Source: Paraburkholderia sp. (GTDB lineage Bacteria > Pseudomonadota > Gammaproteobacteria > Burkholderiales > Burkholderiaceae). Taken from it: DNA of 64,000 bases. A program made the position numbers and the translations under genes. Below the pieces are notes generated by a model, which searched no databases, was not told where the DNA came from, and saw only the letters and a list, made by a program, of their open reading frames with translations. Each line of letters starts with the position of its first letter. Within the stretch, counting starts at the first letter, position 1. Below, one piece after another: positions 47,365 through 56,673 of this stretch. The DNA lies in the NCBI RefSeq assembly GCF_004298475.1, contig NZ_SCRP01000015.1, forward strand, positions 1-64,000. Direction: 5' to 3'.

Positions 47365-48654
47365 TCAAACCTGGATCGCTTCGGGATCGGTCTTTTCCAG
47401 TTCGACCGACGCCGCGATAAGCCCGAGCCGCGCGACCACGCCGTACATATAGAAGCGGTTGGGCGGCGCCACGCCCGGCTTCGCCCGCGTATCGGGCAGC
47501 GCCGTGTGCTCGAAGCCGAGCGGCACGAAGTGCATGCCCGGTGCATTCAGGTTCTGGTCGCGCTCGCGGCTGCCGTGCGCGCGATAGAAACCGCCCACCA
47601 CGTAACGGTCGATCATGTAGACGACCGGCTCGGCCACTTCGTCGCCGATGCGCTCGAACGTGTAGACGCCTTCCTGAACGATCACGTCGCGCACTTCGAG
47701 CCCGGCCTTGGTCGCCGCCATGCGCGTACGTTCGTTCTTCGTGAGCGCCGCAATTTCGGAAGCATCGTGCACGGTCATCACGCCGCGGCCATCGGTGCCC
47801 GCATCTGACTTGATGACGACGTAAGGCTTCTCGGTGATGCCGTACTCGCGATACTTCTTCGCAATCTTCTTGAGCACCGAGTCGATGGCCGTGGCGAGCG
47901 CCTCCTCGCCGGTGCGCGCCTCGAAGTCCACGCCCTCGACGTGCGCGAAATACGGGTTGATCATCCACGGGTCCACGCCCACCAGCTTCGCGAACTTCTT
48001 GGCCACGTCGTCGTAGCACGCAAAGTGGGTAGACTTGCGCCGCACGGCCCAGCCCGCATGCAGCGGCGGCAGCACGTATTGCTCGTGCAGGTTTTCGAGG
48101 ATCGGCGGAATGCCGCCCGAAAGATCGTTGTTCAGCAGAATCGAGCACGGGTCGAAGTTCTTCAGGCCCACGCGGCGCGCCGTGCGTTCGAGCGGTTCGA
48201 CGACGATCTTCTGGCCATCGGCGAGCGAGATCGTCACGGGCCCGGAGATGGACTCGTCGAGCGTGCCGAAGCGCACGTTCAAGCCGGCCTGGCGCATGAT
48301 CGTCGCGAGCCGCGCGACGTTCTCGAGATAGAACGCGTTGCGCGTGTGCTGCTCGGGAATCATGAGCAGGTTCTTGGCGTCGGGGCAGATTTTCTCGACT
48401 GCGGCCATCGCGGCTTGCACGGCGAGCGGCAGCACTTCCTGCGGCAGGCAGTTGAAGGCGCCGGGAAAGAGATTGGTGTCGACCGGCGCGAGCTTGAACC
48501 CTGCGTTGCGCAAGTCCACCGAGCAGTAGAACGGCGGCGTGTGCTCCTGCCATTCGAGGCGGAACCAGCGCTCAATGGCGGGCGTCGCGCCGAGGATGCG
48601 CTGCTCCAGTTCGAGGAGCGGGCCGTTCAACGCCGTAACCAGATGCGGGACCAT
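47365..48654 (-). CDS. gshA: Glutamate-cysteine ligase (proteobacterial GshA type)
   Basis: GshA makes gamma-glutamylcysteine, the first step of glutathione synthesis. The 429-aa protein is not the E. coli type; it matches the Acidithiobacillus/betaproteobacterial family, with MVPHLVTALNGPLLELEQRIL, RLEWQEHTPPFYCSVDLRNAGFKLAPVDTN, VVIKSDAGTDGRGVMTV and RERDQNLNAPGMHFVPLGF. ATG 48654 is the family-like start. It forms a two-gene unit with gshB. Confidence 0.94.
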   Translation of the reverse strand: MVPHLVTALNGPLLELEQRILGATPAIERWFRLEWQEHTPPFYCSVDLRNAGFKLAPVDTNLFPGAFNCLPQEVLPLAVQAAMAAVEKICPDAKNLLMIPEQHTRNAFYLENVARLATIMRQAGLNVRFGTLDESISGPVTISLADGQKIVVEPLERTARRVGLKNFDPCSILLNNDLSGGIPPILENLHEQYVLPPLHAGWAVRRKSTHFACYDDVAKKFAKLVGVDPWMINPYFAHVEGVDFEARTGEEALATAIDSVLKKIAKKYREYGITEKPYVVIKSDAGTDGRGVMTVHDASEIAALTKNERTRMAATKAGLEVRDVIVQEGVYTFERIGDEVAEPVVYMIDRYVVGGFYRAHGSRERDQNLNAPGMHFVPLGFEHTALPDTRAKPGVAPPNRFYMYGVVARLGLIAASVELEKTDPEAIQV

Positions 48655-48885
48655 AAACTCGTACTCGCGGACTTTGTAAGCAATGTGTTTGCAGGGAAAC
48701 CGGCAGTCTATCTGGGGACGATTCCGCTCGATGCAAGGCTTCCTTCCCCTTACAGACCCAAGGGTTAATCGGCACGCCAGCCCGGCGCGCCCGCCGATGA
48801 TTCCATTCTGGACCGCTCGAGCCCGCGTGCGCAATGGGCGCGCCCGCCGCGCCCATTTATTGTGCGCAAACCTGCGCAAACAAAG

Positions 48886-48913
48886 AAAAAAGCCCGCCAT
48901 GGAAGGCGGGCCA
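48886..48913 (-). terminator. Rho-independent terminator after amtB
   Basis: On the minus strand GGCCCGCC-TTCCAT-GGCGGGCT is followed by TTTTTTC, about 80 bases after the amtB stop. No gene is seen between 48655 and 48994; the gshA promoter should lie in its left half. Confidence 0.88.
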
Positions 48914-48994
48914 AACTCACTGCGCTGCATTACCTGACAGAACTGGAACAGCCGACCCCGTAGGGGGCACACGCGGCGGCTGCCGCGCCGATCG

Positions 48995-50476
48995 TTATTC
49001 GACGCGCTCCCCGTGAAGAATCACGTCGAGGCCCTCGCGCTCTTCCTCTTCCGTGACGCGCAGGCCCATCACCATGTCGATGACCTTCAGAAGAACGAAG
49101 CTCACGATGCCGCTGTAGATCAGCGTCGTCAGAACGCCCTTGGCTTGCAGGACGATGCTGCCGTCGGCGCCGCCGATGTCCTTGACCGCGAACACGCCGG
49201 TCAGGAGCGCGCCGACAATGCCGCCGACGCCGTGCACGCCGAACGCGTCGAGCGAATCGTCATAGCCGAGCTTGCCCTTGAGCCACGTCGCCGACCAGAA
49301 GCAGATCAGGCCTGCCGCGAAGCCGATCGCGAGCGCACCGGTCACGCCGACAAAACCCGAGGCCGGCGTCACCGCGACGAGCCCCGCGACCGCACCCGAA
49401 GCGATGCCGAGCACCGACGGCTTGCCCTTGGCGATCCATTCAGCAAACATCCAGGCGACCGCGGCGCAGGCGGTGGCGACTTGCGTGGTGAGCATCGCGA
49501 AGCCCGCACGGCCATCAGCCGCGACAGCCGAACCCGCGTTGAAGCCGAACCAGCCGACCCAGAGCATCGCCGCGCCGATCAGCGTGAGCGTGAGGTTGTG
49601 CGGCGCCATCGCTTCGCGGCCATAGCCGACCCGCTTGCCGAGCACGAGGCAGCACACGAGTCCTGCGACACCCGCGTTGATGTGCACCACCGTGCCGCCC
49701 GCGAAGTCGAGGATGCCGGCGGCTGCGAGCCAGCCGGTCGGTTCCCAGACCATGTGCGCGATCGGCGCGTAGACGATGATCGACCAGAGCGACATGAACA
49801 CGAGCATCGCCGAGAACTTCATCCGGTCGGCGAATGCGCCGGTGATGAGCGCGGGCGTGATGATCGCAAACGTCATCTGATAGACGATGTAGACCGTCTC
49901 GGGGATGGTCGGCGCGAGGTGGCTCACGGTGAGCATCGTCGCCTTGTCGCCCTTGATGTAGTTCACGCCCGCCAGGAAGACGTGCGAGAAGCCGCCGATG
50001 AACGGGCCGCCCGGCGTGAACGCCAGCGTGTAGCCGATCACCGTCCAGATCACCGTGACGACGCAGGTGATCGCAAAGCTCTGCATGAGCGTCGCGAGCA
50101 CGTTCTTCTTGCGGACCATGCCGCCATAGAAGAGCGCGAGGCCGGGAATCGTCATGAACAGGACGAGCGCGGTGGAGGTGAGCATCCACGCGGTATCGCC
50201 CGAGTTGATCTTCGATGAATCGACCGAGTACGGCGCGGTCGGCGCGGCGGGAGCCGATGCATCGGCGGGCGCGCCGGCAGTTGCCGCACTTGCAGTGGCC
50301 GCGGCCGCCGGAGCGCTGGCCGGGGTGCTCGCTGCGGCGGAAGCGTCCGGAGCGGACGCGGCGGCCGCCGGAGCCGACGCGGCGGCAGTCGCGGACGCGT
50401 CGTCCGCGAGCGCGGCGCCGACGCCGCCAGCCAGCAGCGCGCCGGCCATCATCAATGACATCAAAAGTTTGCGCAT
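48995..50476 (-). CDS. amtB: Ammonium transporter AmtB
   Basis: AmtB carries ammonium across the inner membrane and is blocked by unmodified GlnK. The 493-aa protein has a signal peptide (ending AALADD), a long Ala/Ser/Pro-rich segment (about 25-85), then eleven membrane helices with NSGDTAWMLTSTALVL, GLALFYGGMVRKKN, the pore His pair region (FAGGTVVHINAGVAGLV and FGVHGVGGIVGALLTG) and a short C-terminal tail. It lies 28 bases after glnK. Confidence 0.95.
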   Translation of the reverse strand: MRKLLMSLMMAGALLAGGVGAALADDASATAAASAPAAAASAPDASAAASTPASAPAAAATASAATAGAPADASAPAAPTAPYSVDSSKINSGDTAWMLTSTALVLFMTIPGLALFYGGMVRKKNVLATLMQSFAITCVVTVIWTVIGYTLAFTPGGPFIGGFSHVFLAGVNYIKGDKATMLTVSHLAPTIPETVYIVYQMTFAIITPALITGAFADRMKFSAMLVFMSLWSIIVYAPIAHMVWEPTGWLAAAGILDFAGGTVVHINAGVAGLVCCLVLGKRVGYGREAMAPHNLTLTLIGAAMLWVGWFGFNAGSAVAADGRAGFAMLTTQVATACAAVAWMFAEWIAKGKPSVLGIASGAVAGLVAVTPASGFVGVTGALAIGFAAGLICFWSATWLKGKLGYDDSLDAFGVHGVGGIVGALLTGVFAVKDIGGADGSIVLQAKGVLTTLIYSGIVSFVLLKVIDMVMGLRVTEEEEREGLDVILHGERVE

Positions 50477-50504
50477 CTCGGTTTCCTCTCGTCTCTTTCG
50501 TCTG

Positions 50505-50999
<495 letters not shown>

Positions 51000-51002
51000 T
51001 TA

Positions 51003-51017
51003 GCAACACCCGTGCCA
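51003..51017 (-). promoter_or_regulatory. Sigma-54 promoter of glnK-amtB
   Basis: On the minus strand TTGGCACG-GGTG-TTGCTAAT matches the sigma-54 consensus YTGGCACG-N4-TTGCW fully. The start is predicted near 50992. It gives a leader of about 150 bases that includes the decamer repeats. This is the expected NtrC-dependent control of an ammonium transporter. Confidence 0.9.
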
Positions 51018-51069
51018 ATTCGTTTCAATCCGTGCCCATCCGCATGACCGGTACATTGACCGGCCTGCG

Positions 51070-51086
51070 TGCACAAATCGCGCAAC
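51070..51086. promoter_or_regulatory. Weak NtrC-like site upstream of the glnK promoter
   Basis: TGCACAAATCGCGCAAC keeps one perfect TGCAC half-site and a poor second half. It lies about 60 bases upstream of the sigma-54 promoter, where an enhancer would be placed. Confidence 0.3.
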
Positions 51087-51395
51087 GCGTGGACAATGCC
51101 GGTCCGCGGGGCGCACAAGCGTGGCGCACGGCCCCTGGCCGGACGGCCAGCGTGCCGCGCCGGATGTGGCATCGCGGGGGGATCGTTGCTACAGTGTCCT
51201 CACGCTGCGCTGGCGTGAATGCCGCATAAAAGGCCACTGCGAGCCACAGCGCAGGGCCGCCATGCATGCCGGGGCAACGCGCAAGCCGTGTCGCGCCACG
51301 GCGCGCGTGAAGTGGATACGCACAGGGCGGCGCACGCATCTGGGCGCACCAAGATCGGTCAAAGCCGCATACGAGGCACAGGCGAAACGAAACGT

Positions 51396-51412
51396 GCACA
51401 TTTTTTGTGCAG
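51396..51412. promoter_or_regulatory. Perfect NtrC-type dyad TGCAC-N7-GTGCA
   Basis: TGCAC (51396-51400) and GTGCA (51408-51412) are separated by ATTTTTT, matching the 17-bp NtrC dyad. It is about 380 bases upstream of the glnK sigma-54 promoter and 15 bases before the ubiK ATG. It could be a distant enhancer of glnK-amtB, or a control site for ubiK. The rest of 50844-51426 shows no gene. Confidence 0.5.
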
Positions 51413-51426
51413 CAAAGGGGAATCGA

Positions 51427-51684
51427 ATGAAACAACCAACCGATGTACTGAATGATCTGCAAAATCGCGTGAGCGACCTGCTGAAGAACTCGCCGGCGCG
51501 CGACGTCGAGCGCAATGTGCGCGCAATGCTTTCGCAAGGTTTTTCGAAGCTGGATCTCGTGACGCGCGAAGAATTCGACGCGCAAACGCAGGTGCTCGTG
51601 CGTACGCGCCAGCGTCTCGAAGAGCTCGAGCGCCGCGTCGCCGAACTGGAGCAGAAGCTGCCCGTCACTGGCCAGTCGTCCTGA
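51427..51684 (+). CDS. ubiK: Ubiquinone biosynthesis accessory factor UbiK
   Basis: The 85-aa protein starts MKQPTDVLNDLQNRVSDLLKNSPARDVERNVRAML and ends in a coiled coil (ARQRLEELERRVAELEQKL-like). This is the BMFP/UbiK family, which with UbiJ helps the late steps of ubiquinone synthesis. AAAGGGGAATCG precedes ATG 51427. Confidence 0.9.
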   Translation: MKQPTDVLNDLQNRVSDLLKNSPARDVERNVRAMLSQGFSKLDLVTREEFDAQTQVLVRTRQRLEELERRVAELEQKLPVTGQSS

Positions 51685-51916
51685 TCGATTGCCGATGCAC
51701 TCACGGCAAGCGAGCCGTAGCGTAATCGCAATGGAACCGTAAATAGGCAACGGAGCCTGCTCGCGCCAGTCACTCGCCAGTCACACGCCGACCGTTCGCG
51801 GTGATTTGTGGCGGCGATTGTTAGCGGTGGTTAGCGGTGGTCATTAGCAGGCCTGTGCCTCGCCAGCCAGGCGCCACGCGCGGCACACCGCGCGGCGCAG
51901 TCTTTCGGGGATCCCG

Positions 51917-53476
51917 ATGTCGCTTGCCGTGGTCAAGAGCCGCGCGCCGGCTGCTGGCCGCGCGCAGGAAGTCACTGTCGAAGTCCATCTCGCCAACGGG
52001 TTACCGGCGTTCTCCATCGTCGGCCTGCCCGATCTCGAAGTCCGCGAAAGCCGCGAGCGCGTGCGCGCCGCATTGCAGAACTGCGGCTTCGATTTCCCCG
52101 TGCGCCGCATCACCGTCAATCTCGCTCCGGCGGATTTGCCCAAGGAGTCCGGCCGCTTCGATCTGCCCATCGCGCTCGGCATTCTCGCGGCAAGCGGGCA
52201 GATTCCCGCCGCTTCGCTCGCCAATCGCGAATTCGCGGGCGAACTCTCGCTGACCGGTGCCGTACGGCCCATGCGCGGCGCCTTTGCCATGGCGTGCGGC
52301 ACGGCTCGCGCGTCTTCCACAGCATCCAGTTCGACCGGCGCGGTCAGCCTGGCGCCGCCGCAGCTCTATCTACCGGCAGAGAACACGGCGGAAGCCGCGC
52401 TCGTGCCCGGCGTGGATGTGTTCGGCGCCACCGACCTGCGCGCGCTTTGCGCGCACCTCGCCGGTGCTGAGGATGTGCGGCTCACGCCCACGCGCGCAAG
52501 CGCGCTCGACACAGCCGCATGCACGCCTTCGCCCGACATGGCGGACGTGATCGGTCAGCGCGGCGCACGGCGCGCACTCGAAGTGGCCGCCGCGGGCGGG
52601 CATCACATGCTGATGGTGGGGCCGCCCGGCGCGGGCAAGTCGATGCTCGCGGCGCGCTTGCCCGGGCTCCTTCCGCCGATGACCGACGCCGAAGCGCTGG
52701 CCTCGGCCGCGTTGCTCTCCGCAAGCGCGATCGGCTTCTCGCCGCAGCAATGGCGGCGGCGGCCGTTTCGCGCACCGCATCATTCGTCGAGCGCGGCCGC
52801 GCTGATCGGCGGACGCAATCCGCCGCAGCCCGGCGAGATCACGCTTGCCCATCTGGGCGTGCTGTTCCTCGACGAACTGCCGGAATTCGACCGTCACGTT
52901 CTGGAAACGCTGCGCGAGCCGCTCGAAGCGGGTTCGATCACGATCTCGCGCGCCGCGTGGCAGACCGACTTCCCCGCCGCATGCCAGCTCGTCGCGGCGA
53001 TGAATCCCTGCCCGTGCGGCTGGCGCGGCGATCCATCCGGGCGTTGCCGCTGCACGCCCGAAGGCGCCGCGCGCTACCTGCGCAAGCTGTCGGGGCCGCT
53101 GCTCGACCGCATCGACATCCAGATCGACATTCCCGCACTGCCGCCCGCCGAACTCGCGGCCCGCGCCAACACGCCCGGCGAACCGAGTGCTGCCATTGCC
53201 GTGCGTGTGGCCGCGGCGCGCGCGCGGCAATGGCAGCGCCAGGGCAAGATCAACCGGGAATTGAGCGGTCGCGACACCGATGAAGTCTGCCGCCCGGACG
53301 CCGCGGGCGAATCGCTGCTGCGCGAGGCGGGCGAACGGTTTGGCTGGTCGGCGCGCGCGTACTACCGGGTCCTGAAGGTCGCACGCACCATCGCCGATCT
53401 CGCGGGCGCGTCGATGCCCACCTCGGCCCATATCGCAGAAGCCATCCAGTACCGTCGCGCCCTGGCGGACCACTAG
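51917..53476 (+). CDS. comM: ComM/YifB-type Mg-chelatase-like AAA+ ATPase
   Basis: The 519-aa protein has an N-terminal Lon-like fold (SLAVVKSRAPAAGRAQEVTVEVHLANGLPAFSIVGLPD), then the AAA+ core with Walker A GPPGAGKSMLAARLPGL, Walker B VLFLDELPEFDRHVLE, and the zinc-like segment NPCPCGWRGDPSGRCRC. The C-terminal part has GWSARAYYRVLKVARTIADLAG. ComM is a branch-migration helicase for integrating DNA in natural transformation. ATG 51917 matches the usual MSLAVV start. Confidence 0.95.
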   Translation: MSLAVVKSRAPAAGRAQEVTVEVHLANGLPAFSIVGLPDLEVRESRERVRAALQNCGFDFPVRRITVNLAPADLPKESGRFDLPIALGILAASGQIPAASLANREFAGELSLTGAVRPMRGAFAMACGTARASSTASSSTGAVSLAPPQLYLPAENTAEAALVPGVDVFGATDLRALCAHLAGAEDVRLTPTRASALDTAACTPSPDMADVIGQRGARRALEVAAAGGHHMLMVGPPGAGKSMLAARLPGLLPPMTDAEALASAALLSASAIGFSPQQWRRRPFRAPHHSSSAAALIGGRNPPQPGEITLAHLGVLFLDELPEFDRHVLETLREPLEAGSITISRAAWQTDFPAACQLVAAMNPCPCGWRGDPSGRCRCTPEGAARYLRKLSGPLLDRIDIQIDIPALPPAELAARANTPGEPSAAIAVRVAAARARQWQRQGKINRELSGRDTDEVCRPDAAGESLLREAGERFGWSARAYYRVLKVARTIADLAGASMPTSAHIAEAIQYRRALADH

Positions 53477-53552
53477 CGCCGGTTCCCGCATCGAGCGCCG
53501 GTCACCCGGCAAACGTCATCACCGCTGCAAGAAAATGCAGCAAAGACTTGAC

Positions 53553-53752
53553 TTATGCACACAGCGCTGCATTAGAAAGCGATTTGTGAGAAAACCGTAT
53601 TTATCTGGCGATATTTTATTAAGCCATTGATTTTATTTAATTTATCAAGTTGCCGATTACCCGGGCAAACTAACGAAAAGCCCACAGGACGGACCTTTGC
53701 GGGTCGTTATCCGCTGTTTTCCACAAAGTTACCCACAGGACCTGTGGGTAAC
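53553..53752. promoter_or_regulatory. DnaA-box / IHF-site / AT-rich cluster
   Basis: TTATGCACA (53553-53561) is a perfect DnaA box (TTATNCACA). TTTTCCACA (53717-53725), TTACCCACA (53729-53737) and its inverted copy (53743-53751) are one-mismatch boxes. The last two are the core of a 12-bp perfect inverted repeat with a 1-base centre (53728-53752). Between them is an AT-rich stretch (about 53600-53650) with an IHF consensus site at 53620-53632. The layout resembles a replication origin or DnaA titration site. The usual oriC neighbours (dnaA, dnaN, rpmH, mnmG, parAB) are absent. No gene is seen in 53477-53832. Confidence 0.5.
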
Positions 53753-53832
53753 CCGTAAACTTCCAATCAAATCCGGGTATTAGCCCTACAAGCTACGAAG
53801 GAACTTTCATTCGGATCGGCAATCGCTCGCGC

Positions 53833-54420
53833 TCAGGAGAGCCTGAACGAGCCGAAGAACTGGTCGATCTGTTCGACGGGCGGCAGTGCGCGGCCCACGA
53901 TGGCGACCTCGTACACATGCGTCCCCCTCGCGACGAGCCGTGCGTGAATCGTGCGGGACGCTGCGCTCGCTCCGGCCTTGCCGGTAAGCCGCATCTCGAT
54001 GCCCTCGACCGACCCGCCCGCCGCCAGCGGCACCGCCACATCGTGCGCGCCGGGCGCATCGGGCGACAGGCCCACGTTGCGCGCGAGCCCCGCGCGCAGG
54101 AACGCGATCACCCGCTGCTGCGTTTCGGGCCGCGCGTCGGGCAACTCCACCGTGCCGACCACGAAAAGCACATCGTCCGCTTCGGCTGTCTGCATGCGCA
54201 TGCGCATCGGCGTGCCGTCGATGCCGACGTCGCGCTGGTCCGCCCCCGGCTTCGCGGGCAAATCGACGCTGTATCCGCTCGCGTTGTTCGTTACCGTGCG
54301 CCAGTCGTAGGTCGGCGTGCACGCGGCCAGTACGCCCGCAGCCGTGAGGACGCACAGTGCCCGCGGCCCGAGGCGGAACAGCAGCGAAGCGCAAGTGCGG
54401 CGAAAAGCAGTCAGAGACAT
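53833..54420 (-). CDS. Hypothetical lipoprotein (195 aa)
   Basis: The product has a positively charged start, a hydrophobic segment and a lipobox LAAC near residue 33, then CTPTYDWRTV. The mature part (about 160 aa) is mixed alpha/beta, with NNASGYSVDLPAKPGADQRDV and RTIHARLVARGTHVYEVAIVG, similar to small uncharacterised periplasmic proteins. ATG 54420 was used; the frame extends upstream only through a TTG codon. Family not recognised. It is transcribed away from the TlpA-like gene. Confidence 0.75.
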   Translation of the reverse strand: MSLTAFRRTCASLLFRLGPRALCVLTAAGVLAACTPTYDWRTVTNNASGYSVDLPAKPGADQRDVGIDGTPMRMRMQTAEADDVLFVVGTVELPDARPETQQRVIAFLRAGLARNVGLSPDAPGAHDVAVPLAAGGSVEGIEMRLTGKAGASAASRTIHARLVARGTHVYEVAIVGRALPPVEQIDQFFGSFRLS

Positions 54421-54529
54421 GAGGCGCAAGGAAAGCAGAAGTTAAAGGGGCACAAATAAAGGACGCAATACAGGACCTCAACAGCGCCCGCAGCAAGCGC
54501 GCGGCCATAGTGGACTGCAACCCGGGCTC

Positions 54530-54562
54530 AACCGGACCGCAACCGGACTGCAACCGGACTTG
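54530..54562. repeat. Three tandem copies of AACCGGACTGC
   Basis: Eleven-base units at 54530, 54541 and 54552 (the first with C for T, the last ending TTG) lie in the 222-bp divergent region between the lipoprotein gene and the TlpA-like gene. Nothing else is clear there. Confidence 0.75.
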
Positions 54563-54642
54563 CCGCCGTACGACAACCGCCGTGCTGCGTGATTCGGCGT
54601 TAGAATACTTCGGCCAGATTTCCGGTGTCCGAGATTCCGCTC

Positions 54643-55179
54643 ATGAGTTCCGCCTCCCCAACTCCCCCGACCGCCCGCCGCTCAGGCGCCCTTCGCGGCA
54701 TTGTCATCGCGCTGATCGTCGGCGCGCTTGCCGTCGCCGGTTACTTCGCTTTCTTCGGCAGCAAGGAGCGCGCGCCCGACGCCACGTTCACCCTGCTGTC
54801 CGGCCAGAAGATTTCCACCGCCGACCTGAAGGGCAAGGTCTATCTCGTCAACTTCTGGGCGACGAGCTGCACCACCTGCATGAAAGAGATGCCGGAGATG
54901 GTGCAGACCTACAACCGCTTCAAGGGCGAAGGGCTCGAATTCGTCGCCGTGGCGATGAGCTACGACACGCCGACGTACGTCGCGAACTACGCGCAGACGC
55001 GTCAATTGCCGTTCAAGGTCGCGATGGACGACGGCTCGGCGGCCAAACAGTTCGGCAACGTGCAACTCACGCCGACCACCTTCGTCATCGACCGCAACGG
55101 CAAGATTCTCAAGCGCTATGTCGGCGAGCCGCAGTTCGCCGAACTCGACGCGTTGCTGCAAAAAGCGCTATCCACCTGA
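54643..55179 (+). CDS. TlpA/ResA-family membrane-anchored thioredoxin
   Basis: The 178-aa protein has one N-terminal membrane anchor (IVIALIVGALAVAGYFAFF) and a periplasmic AhpC/TSA-like thioredoxin domain. The active site is CTTC in FWATSCTTCMKEMPEM, near residues 76-79. It also has AMSYDTPTYV and TPTTFVIDRNGKIL with the cis-proline. Such proteins reduce disulfides in cytochrome c or copper-site maturation. ATG 54643 (MSSASPTPP) follows an in-frame GTG at 54625. A terminator follows. Confidence 0.9.
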   Translation: MSSASPTPPTARRSGALRGIVIALIVGALAVAGYFAFFGSKERAPDATFTLLSGQKISTADLKGKVYLVNFWATSCTTCMKEMPEMVQTYNRFKGEGLEFVAVAMSYDTPTYVANYAQTRQLPFKVAMDDGSAAKQFGNVQLTPTTFVIDRNGKILKRYVGEPQFAELDALLQKALST

Positions 55180-55227
55180 CCGCCTGACGGCGGCGCACTG
55201 AGCGCAGCAGCGGCTCACCCCATGACA

Positions 55228-55254
55228 ACGGCAGCGGTCCCCGCTGCCGTTTTC
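55228..55254 (+). terminator. Terminator between the TlpA-like gene and dctD (bidirectional)
   Basis: ACGGCAGCG-GTCCC-CGCTGCCGT is a perfect 9-bp stem followed by TTTCG on the plus strand. It lies about 50 bases after the TlpA-like stop and about 25 bases beyond the convergent dctD stop. Confidence 0.75.
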
Positions 55255-55276
55255 GTTTGCGCAGCCGTTTTCATCT

Positions 55277-56635
55277 TCAGCCGCGCGTTTCCGGGTCGCC
55301 GCGCACGACGAGCCCATAGCGGCGGATCTTCTCGTAGAGCGTGGCCTTCGCCATCTGCAACTGCACGGCGGCCTGCGCGACCGCGCCGCCCGACTGCTCC
55401 AGCGCGTCGGCGATCAGCGCGCGTTCATACCGCTCGACACGCTCCTTGAGCGGCTGCGCCGCATCGCCACCGCCGCCCGCAGGCGTGGCGGCATCATCGG
55501 GAATCCCGAGCACGTAGCGGTCCGCCGCGTTGCGCAGTTCGCGCACGTTGCCGGGCCAGTCGCGTTGCGCAAGGCGCAGGCGGTCGCGCTCGGTGAGAAG
55601 CGGCGCGGGACGCTGGTAGCGCACCGCCGCGTCGAGCAGAAAGTGCTCGAAGAGCGGCACGATGTCCTCGCGGCGCTCGGCGAGCGGCGGCAGCGCGATC
55701 GTCACAACGTTGAGCCGGTACAGCAGATCGCGCCGGAACGTGCCCGCCGCGACATGCTCGGTCATGTCGCCCTTCGCCGCCGCGATCACGCGCAGATCGA
55801 CGCGCACCGGCTGGTTCGAGCCGAGCCGCTCGAGGACGCCGTCCTGCAGCACGCGCAGCAGCTTCACCTGTAGCGCGAGCGGCATGCTCTCGACCTCGTC
55901 GAGAAAGAGCGTGCCGCCCGAGGCATGTTCAAGCTTGCCGATCCGCCGCCTGGCCGCGCCCGTGAACGCGCCCGCCTCGTAGCCGAACATCTCCGATTCG
56001 AACATCGGCTCCGGCAGCGCGGCGCAGTTCACGGCGACGAACGGCTTGTCGCGGCGCGGCGAGCGTTCGTGCAGGCTGCGCGCGATCAGCTCCTTGCCCG
56101 CGCCGGTATCGCCGTTGATGAGCACGGCCGCATCGGTCGGCGCGACGTTCGCGATCAGGCGGCGCACCTGCTCCATCGCCGGACTCTTGCCGATGATGCG
56201 CGGCGCGAGCGTATCCTGCCCCGCCAATTCGCGGCGCAGCGCGAGGTTTTCGAGCACCAGCGTGCGGCGTTCGAGCGCGCGGCGCACGGTTTCGACGAGC
56301 CGCTCGGTCGCGAACGGCTTTTCGATGAAATCGTAGGCGCCGTCGCGCATCGCCTGAACGGCCATCGTGATGTCGCCGTGCCCCGTGACGAGGATCACCG
56401 GCACATCCGGCGCGCGCTCGTGGCATTGCGCGAGCAAGTCGAGCCCGCTCGCGCCGGGCAGGCGGATATCGCTGACCACGACGCCCGCGAACTGCGCGTC
56501 GACGAGCGGCAGCGCCGCCTCGGCCGTGGCGAATCCGGACGCGTCGAAGCCCGCGAGCTGCAGGCTTTGCACGCCCGCGCGCCGCACCAGTTCGTCGTCC
56601 TCGACGTAGAGCACCTGGCCGCCGGTTGGAGTCAC
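55277..56635 (-). CDS. dctD: Sigma-54-dependent response regulator DctD
   Basis: The 452-aa activator has a receiver domain (about 8-120) with phospho-acceptor Asp56 in VVSDIRLPG, a sigma-54 AAA+ domain with Walker A GDTGAGKELIARSLHE, the GAFTGA loop that contacts sigma-54, and Walker B GGTLFLDEVESMP. A Fis-type helix-turn-helix ends it (QMAKATLYEKIRRYGL). It would be phosphorylated by DctB and switch on dctA, which has a sigma-54 promoter nearby. GTG 56635 is the likely start; no in-frame ATG is close. Confidence 0.94.
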   Translation of the reverse strand: MTPTGGQVLYVEDDELVRRAGVQSLQLAGFDASGFATAEAALPLVDAQFAGVVVSDIRLPGASGLDLLAQCHERAPDVPVILVTGHGDITMAVQAMRDGAYDFIEKPFATERLVETVRRALERRTLVLENLALRRELAGQDTLAPRIIGKSPAMEQVRRLIANVAPTDAAVLINGDTGAGKELIARSLHERSPRRDKPFVAVNCAALPEPMFESEMFGYEAGAFTGAARRRIGKLEHASGGTLFLDEVESMPLALQVKLLRVLQDGVLERLGSNQPVRVDLRVIAAAKGDMTEHVAAGTFRRDLLYRLNVVTIALPPLAERREDIVPLFEHFLLDAAVRYQRPAPLLTERDRLRLAQRDWPGNVRELRNAADRYVLGIPDDAATPAGGGGDAAQPLKERVERYERALIADALEQSGGAVAQAAVQLQMAKATLYEKIRRYGLVVRGDPETRG

Positions 56636-56673
56636 TTTGGAGTCACCCTGTTCATTCGATTTCCTGATCTGAT

